From Clostridiales bacterium (GTDB lineage: Bacteria > Bacillota > Clostridia > Christensenellales > Aristaeellaceae), in assembly GCA_015056325.1 (NCBI GenBank), contig SVGL01000003.1:18927-82926 (forward strand): 64,000 bases of DNA, given 5' to 3'. Positions 1 to 8,345 of this stretch are shown here, in pieces. The position numbers and the translations under genes are program-made. The notes beneath the pieces are model-generated. The model did not search any database. It worked only from the letters and a program-made list of their open reading frames with translations, and was not told where the DNA came from. Within the stretch, counting starts at the first letter, position 1. Each line of letters begins with the position of its first letter.

Positions 1-2
1 CC

Positions 3-2165
3 GGATTCTCCGTGGAAAAGTATCAGGAATATGAGAACGGTCAGGACGACCTGCCCTTCTCCTTTATCCATAACTGCTCCCTGGCCTTCAATGTCGATAT
101 GATCGACCTGCTGGAGGGCAAGTCCGCCATGCTGCGGCACTACCAGGTCACCCGCAAGGGCGAGGGCCAGACCACCGTTGACGATGAGGGCATCCTCATC
201 AGCAACCTGGCGGCCCAGTTCCGCGACAAGCTCTGCGAGCCCTATTTCGTCCGCTATCAGTACGACGAGAAGCAGCAGCACCGCCCCATCCATACCGACG
301 TGCACTCCGGCCAGGAGTTCGACTACGTCCTCTCCGGCAGATTGAAGGTGCAGGTGGGCGCTCACACCGAGGTGCTGGGCCCCGGCGACTCCATCCTCTA
401 CGATTCCGGCACGCCCCACGGCATGATCGCCGTCGGCGGAACCGAGTGCACCTTCCTGGCGCTGGTGCTCTCCGGCGACGGGCTGGAGAAGAAGGATCAG
501 GCCCAGTCCATCGTCCGGGCGATGAAGCGCGAGACGCTGCTGGCGGAGAAGTTCGTCAAGTGCGTGGAGGACGAGCGCGGCGAATTGCAGTCCATCGCCT
601 TTGAGAACGCGGACAAGTACAACTTCGCCTTCGACACCGTGGACGAGATCGCCAAGGCCTATCCCGACAAGCTGGCCATGCTGCATATCGGCGAGGACGG
701 CACCGAGCGCCGCTTCACCTTCACCGACATGAAGCGCTTCTCCAACCAGACGGTGAATTACTTCCGCTCCCTTGGCATCAAGAAGGGCGACAAGGTCATG
801 CTGGTGCTGCGCCGCCGCTACCAGTTCTGGCTGTGCATGCTGGCGCTGCACAAGCTGGGCGCCGTAGCCATCCCCGCCACCGATCAGCTGCTGGCCCATG
901 ACTTCGAGTACCGCTTCCAGGCGGCGGACGTGAAGGCCATCGTCTGCACCGCCTCCGGCAAGACGGTGGAAGAGGTAGAAAAGGCGGAGGCCAACACTGT
1001 CCAGCTGCCTGTCAAGGTGCTGGTGGGCGGCGAGCGCCGCGGCTGGCATGATTATGACGCCGAGTGCTCCCTGTATTCCACTCACTACTACCGCACCGAG
1101 GAATCCCCCTGCGGTGACGACACGGCGCTGATGTTCTTCACCTCCGGCACCACCGGCTATCCCAAGATTGCCGAGCACAGCTACAAGTACGCTCTGGGCC
1201 ATTTCGTCACCGCCCGCTACTGGCATCAGTGCGAGCGCGACGGATTGCACTTCACCATCTCCGATACCGGCTGGGGCAAGGCGCTGTGGGGCAAGTTCTA
1301 CGGCCAGTGGCTGTGCGAGGGCGCGGTCTTCACCTACGACTTTGACCGCTTCGACGCCCATGAAATCCTGCCCATGTTCGCCAGGTACGGCATCACCACC
1401 TTCTGCGCGCCGCCGACCATGCTGCGCATGATGGTGCGCGAGGACATCAGCATGTATGATTTCTCCTCCGTGCGCAACATCACCACTGCCGGCGAGGCCC
1501 TCAACCCCGAGGTCTTCCGCATCTTCAAGGAAGCTACCGGCCACGAGATCATGGAGGGCTTCGGCCAGACCGAAACCACGCTGACCATCTGCAACCTCTA
1601 CGGCGCGCGGGTGCGTCCCGGCTCCATGGGCAAGCCGTCCCCCATGTACGACGTGCGCGTGGTGGATGCCGACGGCAACCCCGTTCCCGTGGGCGAGACC
1701 GGCGAGATTTGCATTAGCGTGGCGGGCGGCGCCCCCTGCGGTCTCTTCAAGGGCTACTACCAGTCCCCCGAGCGCACCCGCGAGGTGCTGCATGACGGCC
1801 TCTACCATACCGGCGACACTGCCTGGATGGACGAGGACGGCTACCTGTGGTACGTCGGCCGCGTGGATGACGTGATCAAGTCCTCCGGCTACCGCATCGG
1901 CCCGTTCGAGATCGAGAACGTCATCATGGAGCTGCCCTATGTGCTGGAGTGCGGCGTGTCCGCTGCGCCCGACCCCATCCGCGGCCAGGTGGTCAAGGCG
2001 TCGATCGTGCTGACCAAGGGCACCGAGGGCACCGAGGAGCTCAAGAAGGAAATCCAGGCTTACGTCAAGAGCCACACCGCGCCCTACAAGTATCCGCGCA
2101 TCGTGGTCTTCCGCGACAGCCTGCCCAAGACCATCTCCGGCAAGATCCAGCGCAACAAGCTCTGA
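3..2165 (+). CDS. Acyl-CoA synthetase (AMP-forming) with cupin N-terminus, 5' truncated by window
   Basis: Activates a carboxylic acid to acyl-CoA through an acyl-adenylate. The visible part starts in what aligns with the HTH region of the paralogue at 4085, so the GTG at 12 is an internal Val and the true start lies before the window. Next comes a cupin barrel (HSGQEFDYVLSG, then GPGDSILYDSGTPHG), then the ANL adenylating domain with P-loop FFTSGTTGYPK, the GFGQTET motif, YHTGD, and the C-terminal PKTISGKIQRN whose Lys is the adenylation residue. The protein ends at KIQRNKL, as does the paralogue. The substrate is not fixed by sequence; the downstream oxidoreductase and aminotransferase suggest a branched or aryl short acid. 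Confidence 0.9.
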   Translation, partial: GFSVEKYQEYENGQDDLPFSFIHNCSLAFNVDMIDLLEGKSAMLRHYQVTRKGEGQTTVDDEGILISNLAAQFRDKLCEPYFVRYQYDEKQQHRPIHTDVHSGQEFDYVLSGRLKVQVGAHTEVLGPGDSILYDSGTPHGMIAVGGTECTFLALVLSGDGLEKKDQAQSIVRAMKRETLLAEKFVKCVEDERGELQSIAFENADKYNFAFDTVDEIAKAYPDKLAMLHIGEDGTERRFTFTDMKRFSNQTVNYFRSLGIKKGDKVMLVLRRRYQFWLCMLALHKLGAVAIPATDQLLAHDFEYRFQAADVKAIVCTASGKTVEEVEKAEANTVQLPVKVLVGGERRGWHDYDAECSLYSTHYYRTEESPCGDDTALMFFTSGTTGYPKIAEHSYKYALGHFVTARYWHQCERDGLHFTISDTGWGKALWGKFYGQWLCEGAVFTYDFDRFDAHEILPMFARYGITTFCAPPTMLRMMVREDISMYDFSSVRNITTAGEALNPEVFRIFKEATGHEIMEGFGQTETTLTICNLYGARVRPGSMGKPSPMYDVRVVDADGNPVPVGETGEICISVAGGAPCGLFKGYYQSPERTREVLHDGLYHTGDTAWMDEDGYLWYVGRVDDVIKSSGYRIGPFEIENVIMELPYVLECGVSAAPDPIRGQVVKASIVLTKGTEGTEELKKEIQAYVKSHTAPYKYPRIVVFRDSLPKTISGKIQRNKL

Positions 2166-2198
2166 TAATGGCGGGCGTCAGCCCGGATTTTCTGCCGA

Positions 2199-2433
2199 GG
2201 GATGGCAGAGCAGCGCGATGGGAAGCCGCTTTCGCGCGTCGAAGGGTCATCGACCCGCGCGCACAAACCGCCGGGGCATTCACATGCCACGTCTCCCCAG
2301 TGGGGAGTTCGCCAACGGCGAAAGTGGCAGGTGAATGTTAAAACGAAACAGAGTTGCCCCCGGCCCCCCTCTTGCCCCCTATGAGGCTCGAAAAGCGGCT
2401 GCATATGCGGGGCGGCTCTGGTTCGAGTTTTTT
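2199..2433 (+). repeat. Hairpin-rich dispersed intergenic repeat, copy A
   Basis: Non-coding stretch after the stop of the first synthetase. It shares several blocks, in the same order, with the reverse complement of 43730-43921: gatgggaagccgctttcg, a ccgccgggg block, gcccccggccccc, and gcggggcggctctggtt. It holds a nested inverted repeat, with arms 2277-2290 and 2324-2337 matching at 13 of 14 positions around an inner ctcccc/ggggag hairpin. The architecture suggests a MITE or REP-like element without coding capacity. No target-site duplication is evident by eye. Confidence 0.6.
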
Positions 2434-2434
2434 G

Positions 2435-2629
2435 TCAAGGGTGGTTTTCACGCTTTATCACGAACGTGTGCATGAAAACACAACCATTGACCATGTGCCC
2501 CTCTGTAATGTAGCATCTCATGTTGCTGAGTATTATCAGCAGGAAGTAAACGGCGTTTCATGGTCATATGTTAACTCCTATTATGGCTGTGGCTGGGTCA
2601 AGAGCGAATTCATTGGGTTGTGGAATTAA
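2435..2629 (+). pseudogene. Remnant of an SH3-like domain protein (C-terminal fragment)
   Basis: An open frame of about 65 codons ending in SWSYVNSYYGCGWVKSEFI. This pattern (W-x-x-V then GWV-x-x-x-[YF][IL]) is that of the end of a bacterial SH3-type domain. Upstream the frame runs straight into repeat copy A, with no plausible start or ribosome binding site, so it looks like the tail of a gene whose front was replaced or removed. It is AT-rich like the next gene. It could instead be a short real gene using an internal start, but none has a good ribosome binding site. Confidence 0.45.
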
Positions 2630-2653
2630 CTATCGATTATGGAGGGACTATGA

Positions 2654-3412
2654 ATGAGAAGCAAGCAAATGGTTAGCCGCTGTCTTATGCTTGTCTGTTG
2701 TATATGTATCTTATTCGAATTTTCGATTTCTGCATTTGCTGAAGATCCTATGATGGATGCATGGGTATGGAACAGCGAAAGTTACCGTGTTATGCTGTAT
2801 GAAACGCCCGATTTAACTAACAGCAGTATTTACTACCATCCGTATTTGCTCAACGGTTTCCGGGTTAGGATACAGGGCGGGAGCGACAGTGGAGATAGTG
2901 TATGTATTTCTTTCCTGGAGCATACTTTTTGGGTTGACCGCAAATATGTATGCATGTCTCTACCAGAAAATGAAAAAGGTTACGTATTTCGCAGCACGAC
3001 AGAAGATATCAGTCTATCTTCATCGAGCAAGGATATTATTCCATCAGGTACTCGAATTGATGTTCGAGGCTATCTCTATGATGCTGTTATCATTTGCTAC
3101 AACGATGAGATCCTGGAAATTCATCCAGCAAGCGTACAGCTAAGGGAAATCGCAACTGAAGCTCCCGAATACCTGATTCCAGTAGCTGATGTTATTCCGT
3201 TATGCAAACAAGAACTCATAAATACATATGGGCTTTCTGAATCCGACATAGAGTCTATGCGAATAGAGTTTGTCAGCTATTCAACCCTCGCTTCTCCAGC
3301 TCTATATATCATCCGGTTTTATACAGAGACCGAGGAAATATATACGTTGCATTGCAATGGAGAATTTGGTGTCATCATTTATACCCATTATTCTCCCCAA
3401 GTTGTAGGATAA
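2654..3412 (+). CDS. Secreted protein of unknown function, AT-rich
   Basis: 252 residues, start chosen because GGAGGG at 2641-2646 lies 7 nt upstream of the ATG. Residues 1-29 form a Sec signal peptide (hydrophobic core LMLVCCICILFEFSIS, likely cleavage after AFA). The mature part is polar and beta-rich, with a first half that resembles an SH3-like or cell-wall-sensing beta domain (short YRVMLYETPD segment); no catalytic motif is recognised. Base composition is clearly lower in GC than the genes on both sides and codon use is unlike them, so it was probably acquired separately. No terminator or partner gene identifies a role. Confidence 0.7.
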   Translation: MRSKQMVSRCLMLVCCICILFEFSISAFAEDPMMDAWVWNSESYRVMLYETPDLTNSSIYYHPYLLNGFRVRIQGGSDSGDSVCISFLEHTFWVDRKYVCMSLPENEKGYVFRSTTEDISLSSSSKDIIPSGTRIDVRGYLYDAVIICYNDEILEIHPASVQLREIATEAPEYLIPVADVIPLCKQELINTYGLSESDIESMRIEFVSYSTLASPALYIIRFYTETEEIYTLHCNGEFGVIIYTHYSPQVVG

Positions 3413-3593
3413 ATTCATAAGTGTGCATGCCTACGGGCCATCCGGCTTTTAACCGAACCAGTAAAAACGGACAATAGACAAAAGGCCCCCTTATGTACTT
3501 GAAGGTTTCCCTTCAAGCCATAACTGCTTGGATTATTTGTAGTTCCTGCGACTCATGACGAGGAGGGGTAAACCTTCCTCTACGTAATAACAC

Positions 3594-3657
3594 GTTGCTG
3601 CGGATTGCCTGAATTTCCGCCTTGCAGCGGAAGCAATCCTTGCAAAGTCGCCGCATT
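3594..3657 (-). repeat. Partial copy C of the dispersed repeat (3' hairpin module)
   Basis: The reverse complement reads gcggcgactttgcaaggattgcttccgc and continues into a matching right arm. It corresponds module for module to the large hairpin at 43731-43793 of copy B. Only this hairpin module is present, so the element is modular. The surrounding 3413-3777 stretch has no gene and is AT-rich. Confidence 0.5.
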
Positions 3658-3777
3658 GCTCCTTTGTGGGTTTCGATGCAGCCGCAACGAACGCTGGGGG
3701 TACCTGGCTTATAACCGCATTGAACTAAAGCAAACCGACAAAAGTACAAACAAAATACACCCATACTTTGAGAGTTG

Positions 3778-3786
3778 TGGTATAAT
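3778..3786 (+). promoter_or_regulatory. Extended -10 promoter for T-box leader
   Basis: TGG followed by a perfect TATAAT (3781-3786) gives an extended -10 element; no good -35 is visible at 17 nt. Transcription would begin near 3792, just ahead of the T-box stem I. Confidence 0.6.
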
Positions 3787-3791
3787 CCATC

Positions 3792-4062
3792 GAGTAAAGG
3801 CTGTGACGAAGAGGGCATCACGATTCTTTCCCCACAGAGAGGCAGCATCTGGTGAAAGCTGCCGGGAGAGACCTGGTGTTTGTAGCTTCCGAGCCGGAAG
3901 GAAGAACGCGCGATGGCGCAAGTAGAACCTTCCCGTATGGCTGCGTGAAAGCTGAACGCTCCTGTGGAGAGCGTGAGGGACGCAAGAAATTGCGTAATTT
4001 GAGTGGTACCGCGGGTAAGTAATGCCCGTCTCAAAGAACAGTTTTCTTTGGGACGGGTTTTT
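3792..4062 (+). promoter_or_regulatory. T-box leader riboswitch, candidate valine specifier
   Basis: Diagnostic T-box sequence gagtggtaccgcggg at 4001-4015, followed by an intrinsic terminator with 14-nt arms (4025-4038 and 4044-4057) and a T run. Stem I can be folded by eye: basal ggct (3799-3802) with agcc (3892-3895), a GTGA/GA kink-turn-like step, gaag/cttc, then tctttccc/gggagaga, and an apical ggcagc/gctgcc hairpin carrying the GGTGA loop. Placed by analogy with glyQS leaders, the 8-nt 3' side of the specifier loop is gtttgtag. This makes GTA at 3882-3884 (Val) the likely specifier; TTC (Phe) at 3887-3889 is the alternative if the helix shifts. Uncharged tRNA would switch on the synthetase operon. 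Confidence 0.85.
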
Positions 4063-4084
4063 GCGTCCCTGAGGGAGGATAAAG

Positions 4085-6373
4085 ATGGAAAAGCGCATCA
4101 CCGGGTTGGATCTGACCATCATGGAGATGGCCAACCGAATCAAGGAACTGCGCCAGATTGAAGGCTTCACCCCTGCCCAGATGGCGCTGCGCACCGGCGT
4201 GTCCGTAGCGGATTACCTGGCCTGTGAGAGCGGCGAACGGGACCTGAACTTCGCGTTCCTGTACCGCTGCGCACAGGTGCTGGGCGTTGACGTGACCGAC
4301 CTGATCCAGGGCTCCAGCCCCACGCTGACCACCTATGACCTGACCCGTGCGGGCGAAGGTCAGCGCATCGAGAAGGCCAACGGCATGACCTACTACAACA
4401 TGGCCTCGGCCTACCGCAACCGTATCGCTGAGCCGCTGTACGTCAAGGCGGAGTACGATGAGAGCGCCCAGCGGGAGGAGATCCCCCTGACAACTCATGA
4501 GGGCCAGGAGTTTGACCTGGTGCTCAAGGGCCACCTGAAGGTGCAGATTGGCACTCATTACGAGATCCTCGGCCCCGGCGATACGATCTATTACGATTCC
4601 AACACCCCCCACGGCCTGCTGGCGGTGGGCGGCGAGGACTGCGAGTTCTACGCTATCGTGCTGAATCCCGCGGATTATATCGCCCACACCGGCACCCAGC
4701 TGGCGGCGCCTGTCGCCCCCAAGCGGGAAAAGGACAGCGAGAAGCGCGTGTGGGAGGATTACATCATCCCCGTGGAGGACGAGACCGGCGCCCTCAAGAG
4801 TCTGACCTACAAGAACACCGAGAAGTTCAACTTCGCCTTTGACGTGGTGGACGCCATCGCCGACAAGGAGCCGGAGAAGACCGCTCTCATGCACGTCTCC
4901 GAGGACGGCACCGAACGCCGCATCACCTTCAAGGACGTCAAGCGCAAGTCCAACCAGGCCTGCAACTACTTCCGCTCCATCGGCATCAAGCGGGGCGACA
5001 AGGTGATGCTCATCCTCAAGCGTCACTACCAGTTCTGGTACATCATCAATGCCCTGCACAAGCTGGGCGCGGTGGTCATCCTGGCCCCCAACCAGCTGCT
5101 GGAGAAGGACATCGCCTACCGCTTCCAGGCGGCGGGCGTGAAGGCCATCATCTGCACGGCGGAAGGCAACGTGGCCTCCGAGGCGGAATCTGCCGCGATG
5201 CATTCCCCCACGGTGGAGCACAAGATCATCGTCAACGGCGAAAAGGAAGGCTGGCGCAATTTCGACGAGGAGCACCTGGCCTATTCCACCCATTACAACC
5301 GCCCGGAGGACGCCCCCGGCGGCGATGACCTGATGCTCATGTTCTTCACCTCCGGCACCTCCGGCTATCCCAAGATCGCGGCGCATAACTACAAGTACCC
5401 TCTGGGCCACTTCGTCACCGCCCGCTACTGGCACCAGGTCGATCCGGACGGTCTGCACTTCTCTATCTCCGATACCGGCTGGGCCAAGAGCATGTGGGGC
5501 AAGCTCTACGGCCAGTGGCTGTGCGAGGCTGGCATCTTCGTGTATGACTTCGAGCGCTTCCGCGAGGAGCAGATCCTGCCCTTGTTCGCCAAGCACAAGA
5601 TCACGACCTTCTGTGCGCCGCCCACCATGCTGCGCATGATGATCCGCGAGGATCTCTCCAAGTACGACCTGTCCTCCGTCAAGCACATGACCACCGCCGG
5701 CGAGGCCCTCAATCCCGAGGTGTTCCGCCGCTTCCTGGAGGCGACCGGCCTTTCCATCATGGAGGGCTTCGGCCAGTCCGAGAGCACGGTGCTGGTAGCC
5801 AATACCGTGGGAATGACGCCCCGCCTGGGTTCCATGGGCAAGCCCGTTGCGTCCTATGACATCGACATCTTCGATGCGGACGGCAAGCCCTGCGCGGTCG
5901 GCGACAGCGGCGAGATCTGCATCCGGATGGACAAGGGCCACCCCTGCGGATTGGTGCAGGAATACTACCTCAACCAGGAGAAGACCGACGAGGCCTTCCG
6001 CGGAGGGCTCTACCACACCGGCGACGTGGCCTACAAGGACGAGGAAGGCTACTTCTGGTACGTCAGCCGCATTGATGACGTGATCAAGTCCTCCGGCTAC
6101 CGCATCGGCCCGTTCGAGATCGAGAACGTCATCATGGAGCTGCCCTATGTGCTGGAGTGCGGCGTCTCAGCCGAGCCCGATCCCCTGCGCGGCCAGGTCG
6201 TCAAGGCCTCTATCGTGCTGACCAAGGGCACCGAGGGCACCGAGGAGCTCAAGAAGGAGATCCAGAACTACGTCAAGACCCACACCGCACCTTACAAGTA
6301 CCCCCGCATCGTGGTGTTCCGTGACAGCCTGCCCAAGACGACCTCCGGCAAGATTCAGCGCAACAAGCTGTGA
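4085..6373 (+). CDS. XRE-HTH/cupin-fused AMP-forming acyl-CoA synthetase
   Basis: 762 residues, ATG preceded by GGGAGGAT. Residues about 8-70 are an XRE-type helix-turn-helix (IKELRQIEGFTPAQMALRTG), about 100-200 a cupin barrel (THEGQEFDLVLKGHL, GPGDTIYYDSNTPHG), and the remainder an ANL adenylating enzyme. The latter has P-loop FFTSGTSGYPK near 420-430, GFGQSES, YHTGD and terminal PKTTSGKIQRN with adenylation Lys756. XRE-cupin is normally a stand-alone regulator layout, so the enzyme may sense its own acid or bind DNA. It is under the T-box just upstream. Downstream genes point to activation of isobutyrate, isovalerate, 2-methylbutyrate or an aryl acetate; the sequence alone does not choose. 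Confidence 0.9.
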   Translation: MEKRITGLDLTIMEMANRIKELRQIEGFTPAQMALRTGVSVADYLACESGERDLNFAFLYRCAQVLGVDVTDLIQGSSPTLTTYDLTRAGEGQRIEKANGMTYYNMASAYRNRIAEPLYVKAEYDESAQREEIPLTTHEGQEFDLVLKGHLKVQIGTHYEILGPGDTIYYDSNTPHGLLAVGGEDCEFYAIVLNPADYIAHTGTQLAAPVAPKREKDSEKRVWEDYIIPVEDETGALKSLTYKNTEKFNFAFDVVDAIADKEPEKTALMHVSEDGTERRITFKDVKRKSNQACNYFRSIGIKRGDKVMLILKRHYQFWYIINALHKLGAVVILAPNQLLEKDIAYRFQAAGVKAIICTAEGNVASEAESAAMHSPTVEHKIIVNGEKEGWRNFDEEHLAYSTHYNRPEDAPGGDDLMLMFFTSGTSGYPKIAAHNYKYPLGHFVTARYWHQVDPDGLHFSISDTGWAKSMWGKLYGQWLCEAGIFVYDFERFREEQILPLFAKHKITTFCAPPTMLRMMIREDLSKYDLSSVKHMTTAGEALNPEVFRRFLEATGLSIMEGFGQSESTVLVANTVGMTPRLGSMGKPVASYDIDIFDADGKPCAVGDSGEICIRMDKGHPCGLVQEYYLNQEKTDEAFRGGLYHTGDVAYKDEEGYFWYVSRIDDVIKSSGYRIGPFEIENVIMELPYVLECGVSAEPDPLRGQVVKASIVLTKGTEGTEELKKEIQNYVKTHTAPYKYPRIVVFRDSLPKTTSGKIQRNKL

Positions 6374-6384
6374 TGGAGGGACAT

Positions 6385-7047
6385 ATGCAAGCAAAGCGTG
6401 TCACCCTCTTTGCCGGGCATTACGGCAGCGGCAAAACCAACGTGGCGGTGAACTTTGCCCTGCATCTGGCGGGGCAGGGGAAGACCGTCGCCCTGGCGGA
6501 TATGGACATCGTCAACCCCTACTACCGCTCCAAGGATTCCTCAAAAGACCTCGAAAATGCGGGCGTGAAGGTGATTGCCTCCGCCTACGCCAACACCAAT
6601 GTGGACGTGCCCGCCCTGCCCCAGGAGATGTACAGCGTGACGGAGGATACCTCCCGCTACGCCGTGCTGGACGTGGGCGGCGATGACCGGGGCGCGCTGG
6701 CGCTGGGCCGCTACGCTCCGGCCATCCTTCAGGAAAATGACTATCACATGGTCTACGTTTTCAACGCCTCCCGGCCGCTGAGCCGCACGGCGGAGGCGGC
6801 GCTGGAGATCATGCATGAGATCGAGGCGGCTGGCGGGATTCCCTTCACCGCCATCGTCAACAACACCAACCTCGGCAAGGAAACGGACTGGGAAACCGTG
6901 GCCGCATCCCACAAGGAAGCCGAGAAACTATCGCAAATCAGCGGTCTGCCGCTGCTCTTCACCTCGGTGGAGAAAAGCGTGCTTCCGCCTGAATACAGGG
7001 AGAATGAAGCTTATTTCCCCCTGACGCTTCAGAAGACCATCTGGTGA
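6385..7047 (+). CDS. MinD/ParA-like P-loop ATPase
   Basis: 220 residues. Start placed at the ATG 4 nt after GGAGGG (6375-6380), not at the upstream GTG that overlaps the previous stop. The N-terminus has a Walker A GHYGSGKT and the switch region VALADMDIVNPYYRS typical of the SIMIBI class (ParA/MinD/NifH-like). The middle has VLDVGGDDRGALALG as a Walker B-like segment. It sits between acyl-CoA ligase and ferredoxin-oxidoreductase genes in one operon, so it may help assemble, or deliver cofactors to, the iron-sulfur enzyme; this is inference only. Confidence 0.75.
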   Translation: MQAKRVTLFAGHYGSGKTNVAVNFALHLAGQGKTVALADMDIVNPYYRSKDSSKDLENAGVKVIASAYANTNVDVPALPQEMYSVTEDTSRYAVLDVGGDDRGALALGRYAPAILQENDYHMVYVFNASRPLSRTAEAALEIMHEIEAAGGIPFTAIVNNTNLGKETDWETVAASHKEAEKLSQISGLPLLFTSVEKSVLPPEYRENEAYFPLTLQKTIW

Positions 7048-7061
7048 AAGGAGATGCCAAC

Positions 7062-7268
7062 ATGGCAAAGGTAACTTTCAAAAAGGATCTGTGCAAGGGC
7101 TGCGGCCTGTGCATCACCGCCTGCCCCAAGAAGATTATTGCCCTGAGCAAGGATGAGATCAATCAGAAGGGTCATCACCCTGCGGAGATCACCGACCAGG
7201 AAAAGTGCATCGGCTGCGCCTTCTGCGCGACGATGTGCCCCGACTGCGTGATCACGGTTGAGAAGTGA
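7062..7268 (+). CDS. 2-oxoacid:ferredoxin oxidoreductase, delta (2x[4Fe-4S] ferredoxin) subunit
   Basis: 68 residues; ATG chosen because AAAGGAG lies just upstream, overlapping the previous stop. Two ferredoxin clusters: CKGCGLCITACPKK and CIGCAFCATMCPDC, both CxxCxxCxxxCP. Delta subunits of this enzyme class carry electrons from the thiamine-bound intermediate to soluble ferredoxin (or back, when run reductively). It is the first of four consecutive subunit genes. Confidence 0.9.
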   Translation: MAKVTFKKDLCKGCGLCITACPKKIIALSKDEINQKGHHPAEITDQEKCIGCAFCATMCPDCVITVEK

Positions 7269-7280
7269 GGAGGGAATACC

Positions 7281-8342
7281 ATGGCTGACAAGATTCTGAT
7301 GAAGGGCAATGAAGCCCTGGCGGAGGCCGCGATCATGGCGGGCTGCCGTCACTATTTCGGCTACCCCATCACCCCCCAGACGGAAGTGGCGGCCTACATG
7401 GCCAAGCGCATGCCCAAGATCGGCGGCGTGTTCCTGCAGGCGGAGAGCGAGATCGCCGCGATCAACATGGTCATTGGCGCCGCCGCGGCCGGCAAGCGTG
7501 CCATGACCTCCTCCTCCAGCCCCGGAATTTCCCTCAAGAGCGAGGGCATTTCCTACCTGGCGGGCTGCGATCTGCCTGCGCTGATCGTCAACGTGCAGCG
7601 CGGCGGCCCGGGCCTTGGCGGCATTCAGCCCAGCCAGAGCGACTACTTCCAGGCCACCTGCGGCGGCGGTCACGGCGACTTCCACCTGCTGGTGCTGGCG
7701 CCTTCCTCCGTGCAGGAGATGGCTGACCTGGTCGCCAAGGGCTTCGACCTGGCGGAGAAGTACCGCATCCCCTGCATGCTGCTGGCGGACGGCACCATGG
7801 GCCAGATGATGGAGCCCGTGTCCCTGACCGAAACCAAGACCGAGGCGCACGACAAGTCCTGGGCGCTGACCGGCACCAAGGGCGAGCGCAAGCCCAACAT
7901 CATCAACTCCCTGGCCCTGCAGCCCCAGGAGCTGGAACAGTGGAACGAGGACCGTTTCGCACGCTACACCGTGATCGAAGAGAACGAGCAGATGGCCGAA
8001 ACCTACCTGATGGATGACGCGGAATACTGCGTGGTGGCCTTCGGCATCGCGGCTCGTGTCAGCCAGAACGCCGTGGACGCCGCCCGCGCCAAGGGCATCA
8101 AGGTCGGTATGATCCGCCCCATCACCCTGTGGCCCTTCCCCGAGAAGGTGCTCAAGGCTGCGGCGGAAAAGTGCAAGTCCTTCCTGACGGTCGAGCTGAA
8201 CATGGGCCAGATGATCAAGGACGTGAAGCTGGCCATCGACTGCAAGAAGCCTGTTGACCTGTGCTACCGCACCGGCGGCATGATCCCCAGCCCCGAAGAG
8301 GTGCTGGCCGCCATCGAAAACATGCAGAAGGAGGGTAAGTAA
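7281..8342 (+). CDS. vorB: 2-oxoacid:ferredoxin oxidoreductase, alpha subunit (2-oxoisovalerate type)
   Basis: 353 residues, SD GAGGAGGG before the ATG. The N-terminal pyrimidine-binding domain has GYPITPQTEVAAYM and the following QAESEIAAINMVIGAA, as in KorA/VorB alpha subunits. A transketolase C-like domain follows from about 240 (VVAFGIAARVSQNAV). The length fits the VOR alpha family (about 350) rather than fused PFOR. It forms the heterotetramer with the genes at 7062, 8346 and 9095. Substrate assignment to branched 2-oxoacids rests on overall family feel and the adjacent branched-chain aminotransferase; 2-oxoglutarate or aryl-pyruvate are alternatives. Confidence 0.85.
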   Translation: MADKILMKGNEALAEAAIMAGCRHYFGYPITPQTEVAAYMAKRMPKIGGVFLQAESEIAAINMVIGAAAAGKRAMTSSSSPGISLKSEGISYLAGCDLPALIVNVQRGGPGLGGIQPSQSDYFQATCGGGHGDFHLLVLAPSSVQEMADLVAKGFDLAEKYRIPCMLLADGTMGQMMEPVSLTETKTEAHDKSWALTGTKGERKPNIINSLALQPQELEQWNEDRFARYTVIEENEQMAETYLMDDAEYCVVAFGIAARVSQNAVDAARAKGIKVGMIRPITLWPFPEKVLKAAAEKCKSFLTVELNMGQMIKDVKLAIDCKKPVDLCYRTGGMIPSPEEVLAAIENMQKEGK

Positions 8343-8345
8343 GCC

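Noticed and set aside
3887..3889. UUC (Phe) as T-box specifier
   Set aside because: These bases are better used in the cttc/gaag helix just above the kink-turn; kept only as an alternative.
3513..4194. Minus-strand frames over 3513-4194
   Set aside because: They run through the T-box leader and its terminator, whose conserved sequence is unambiguous on the plus strand.
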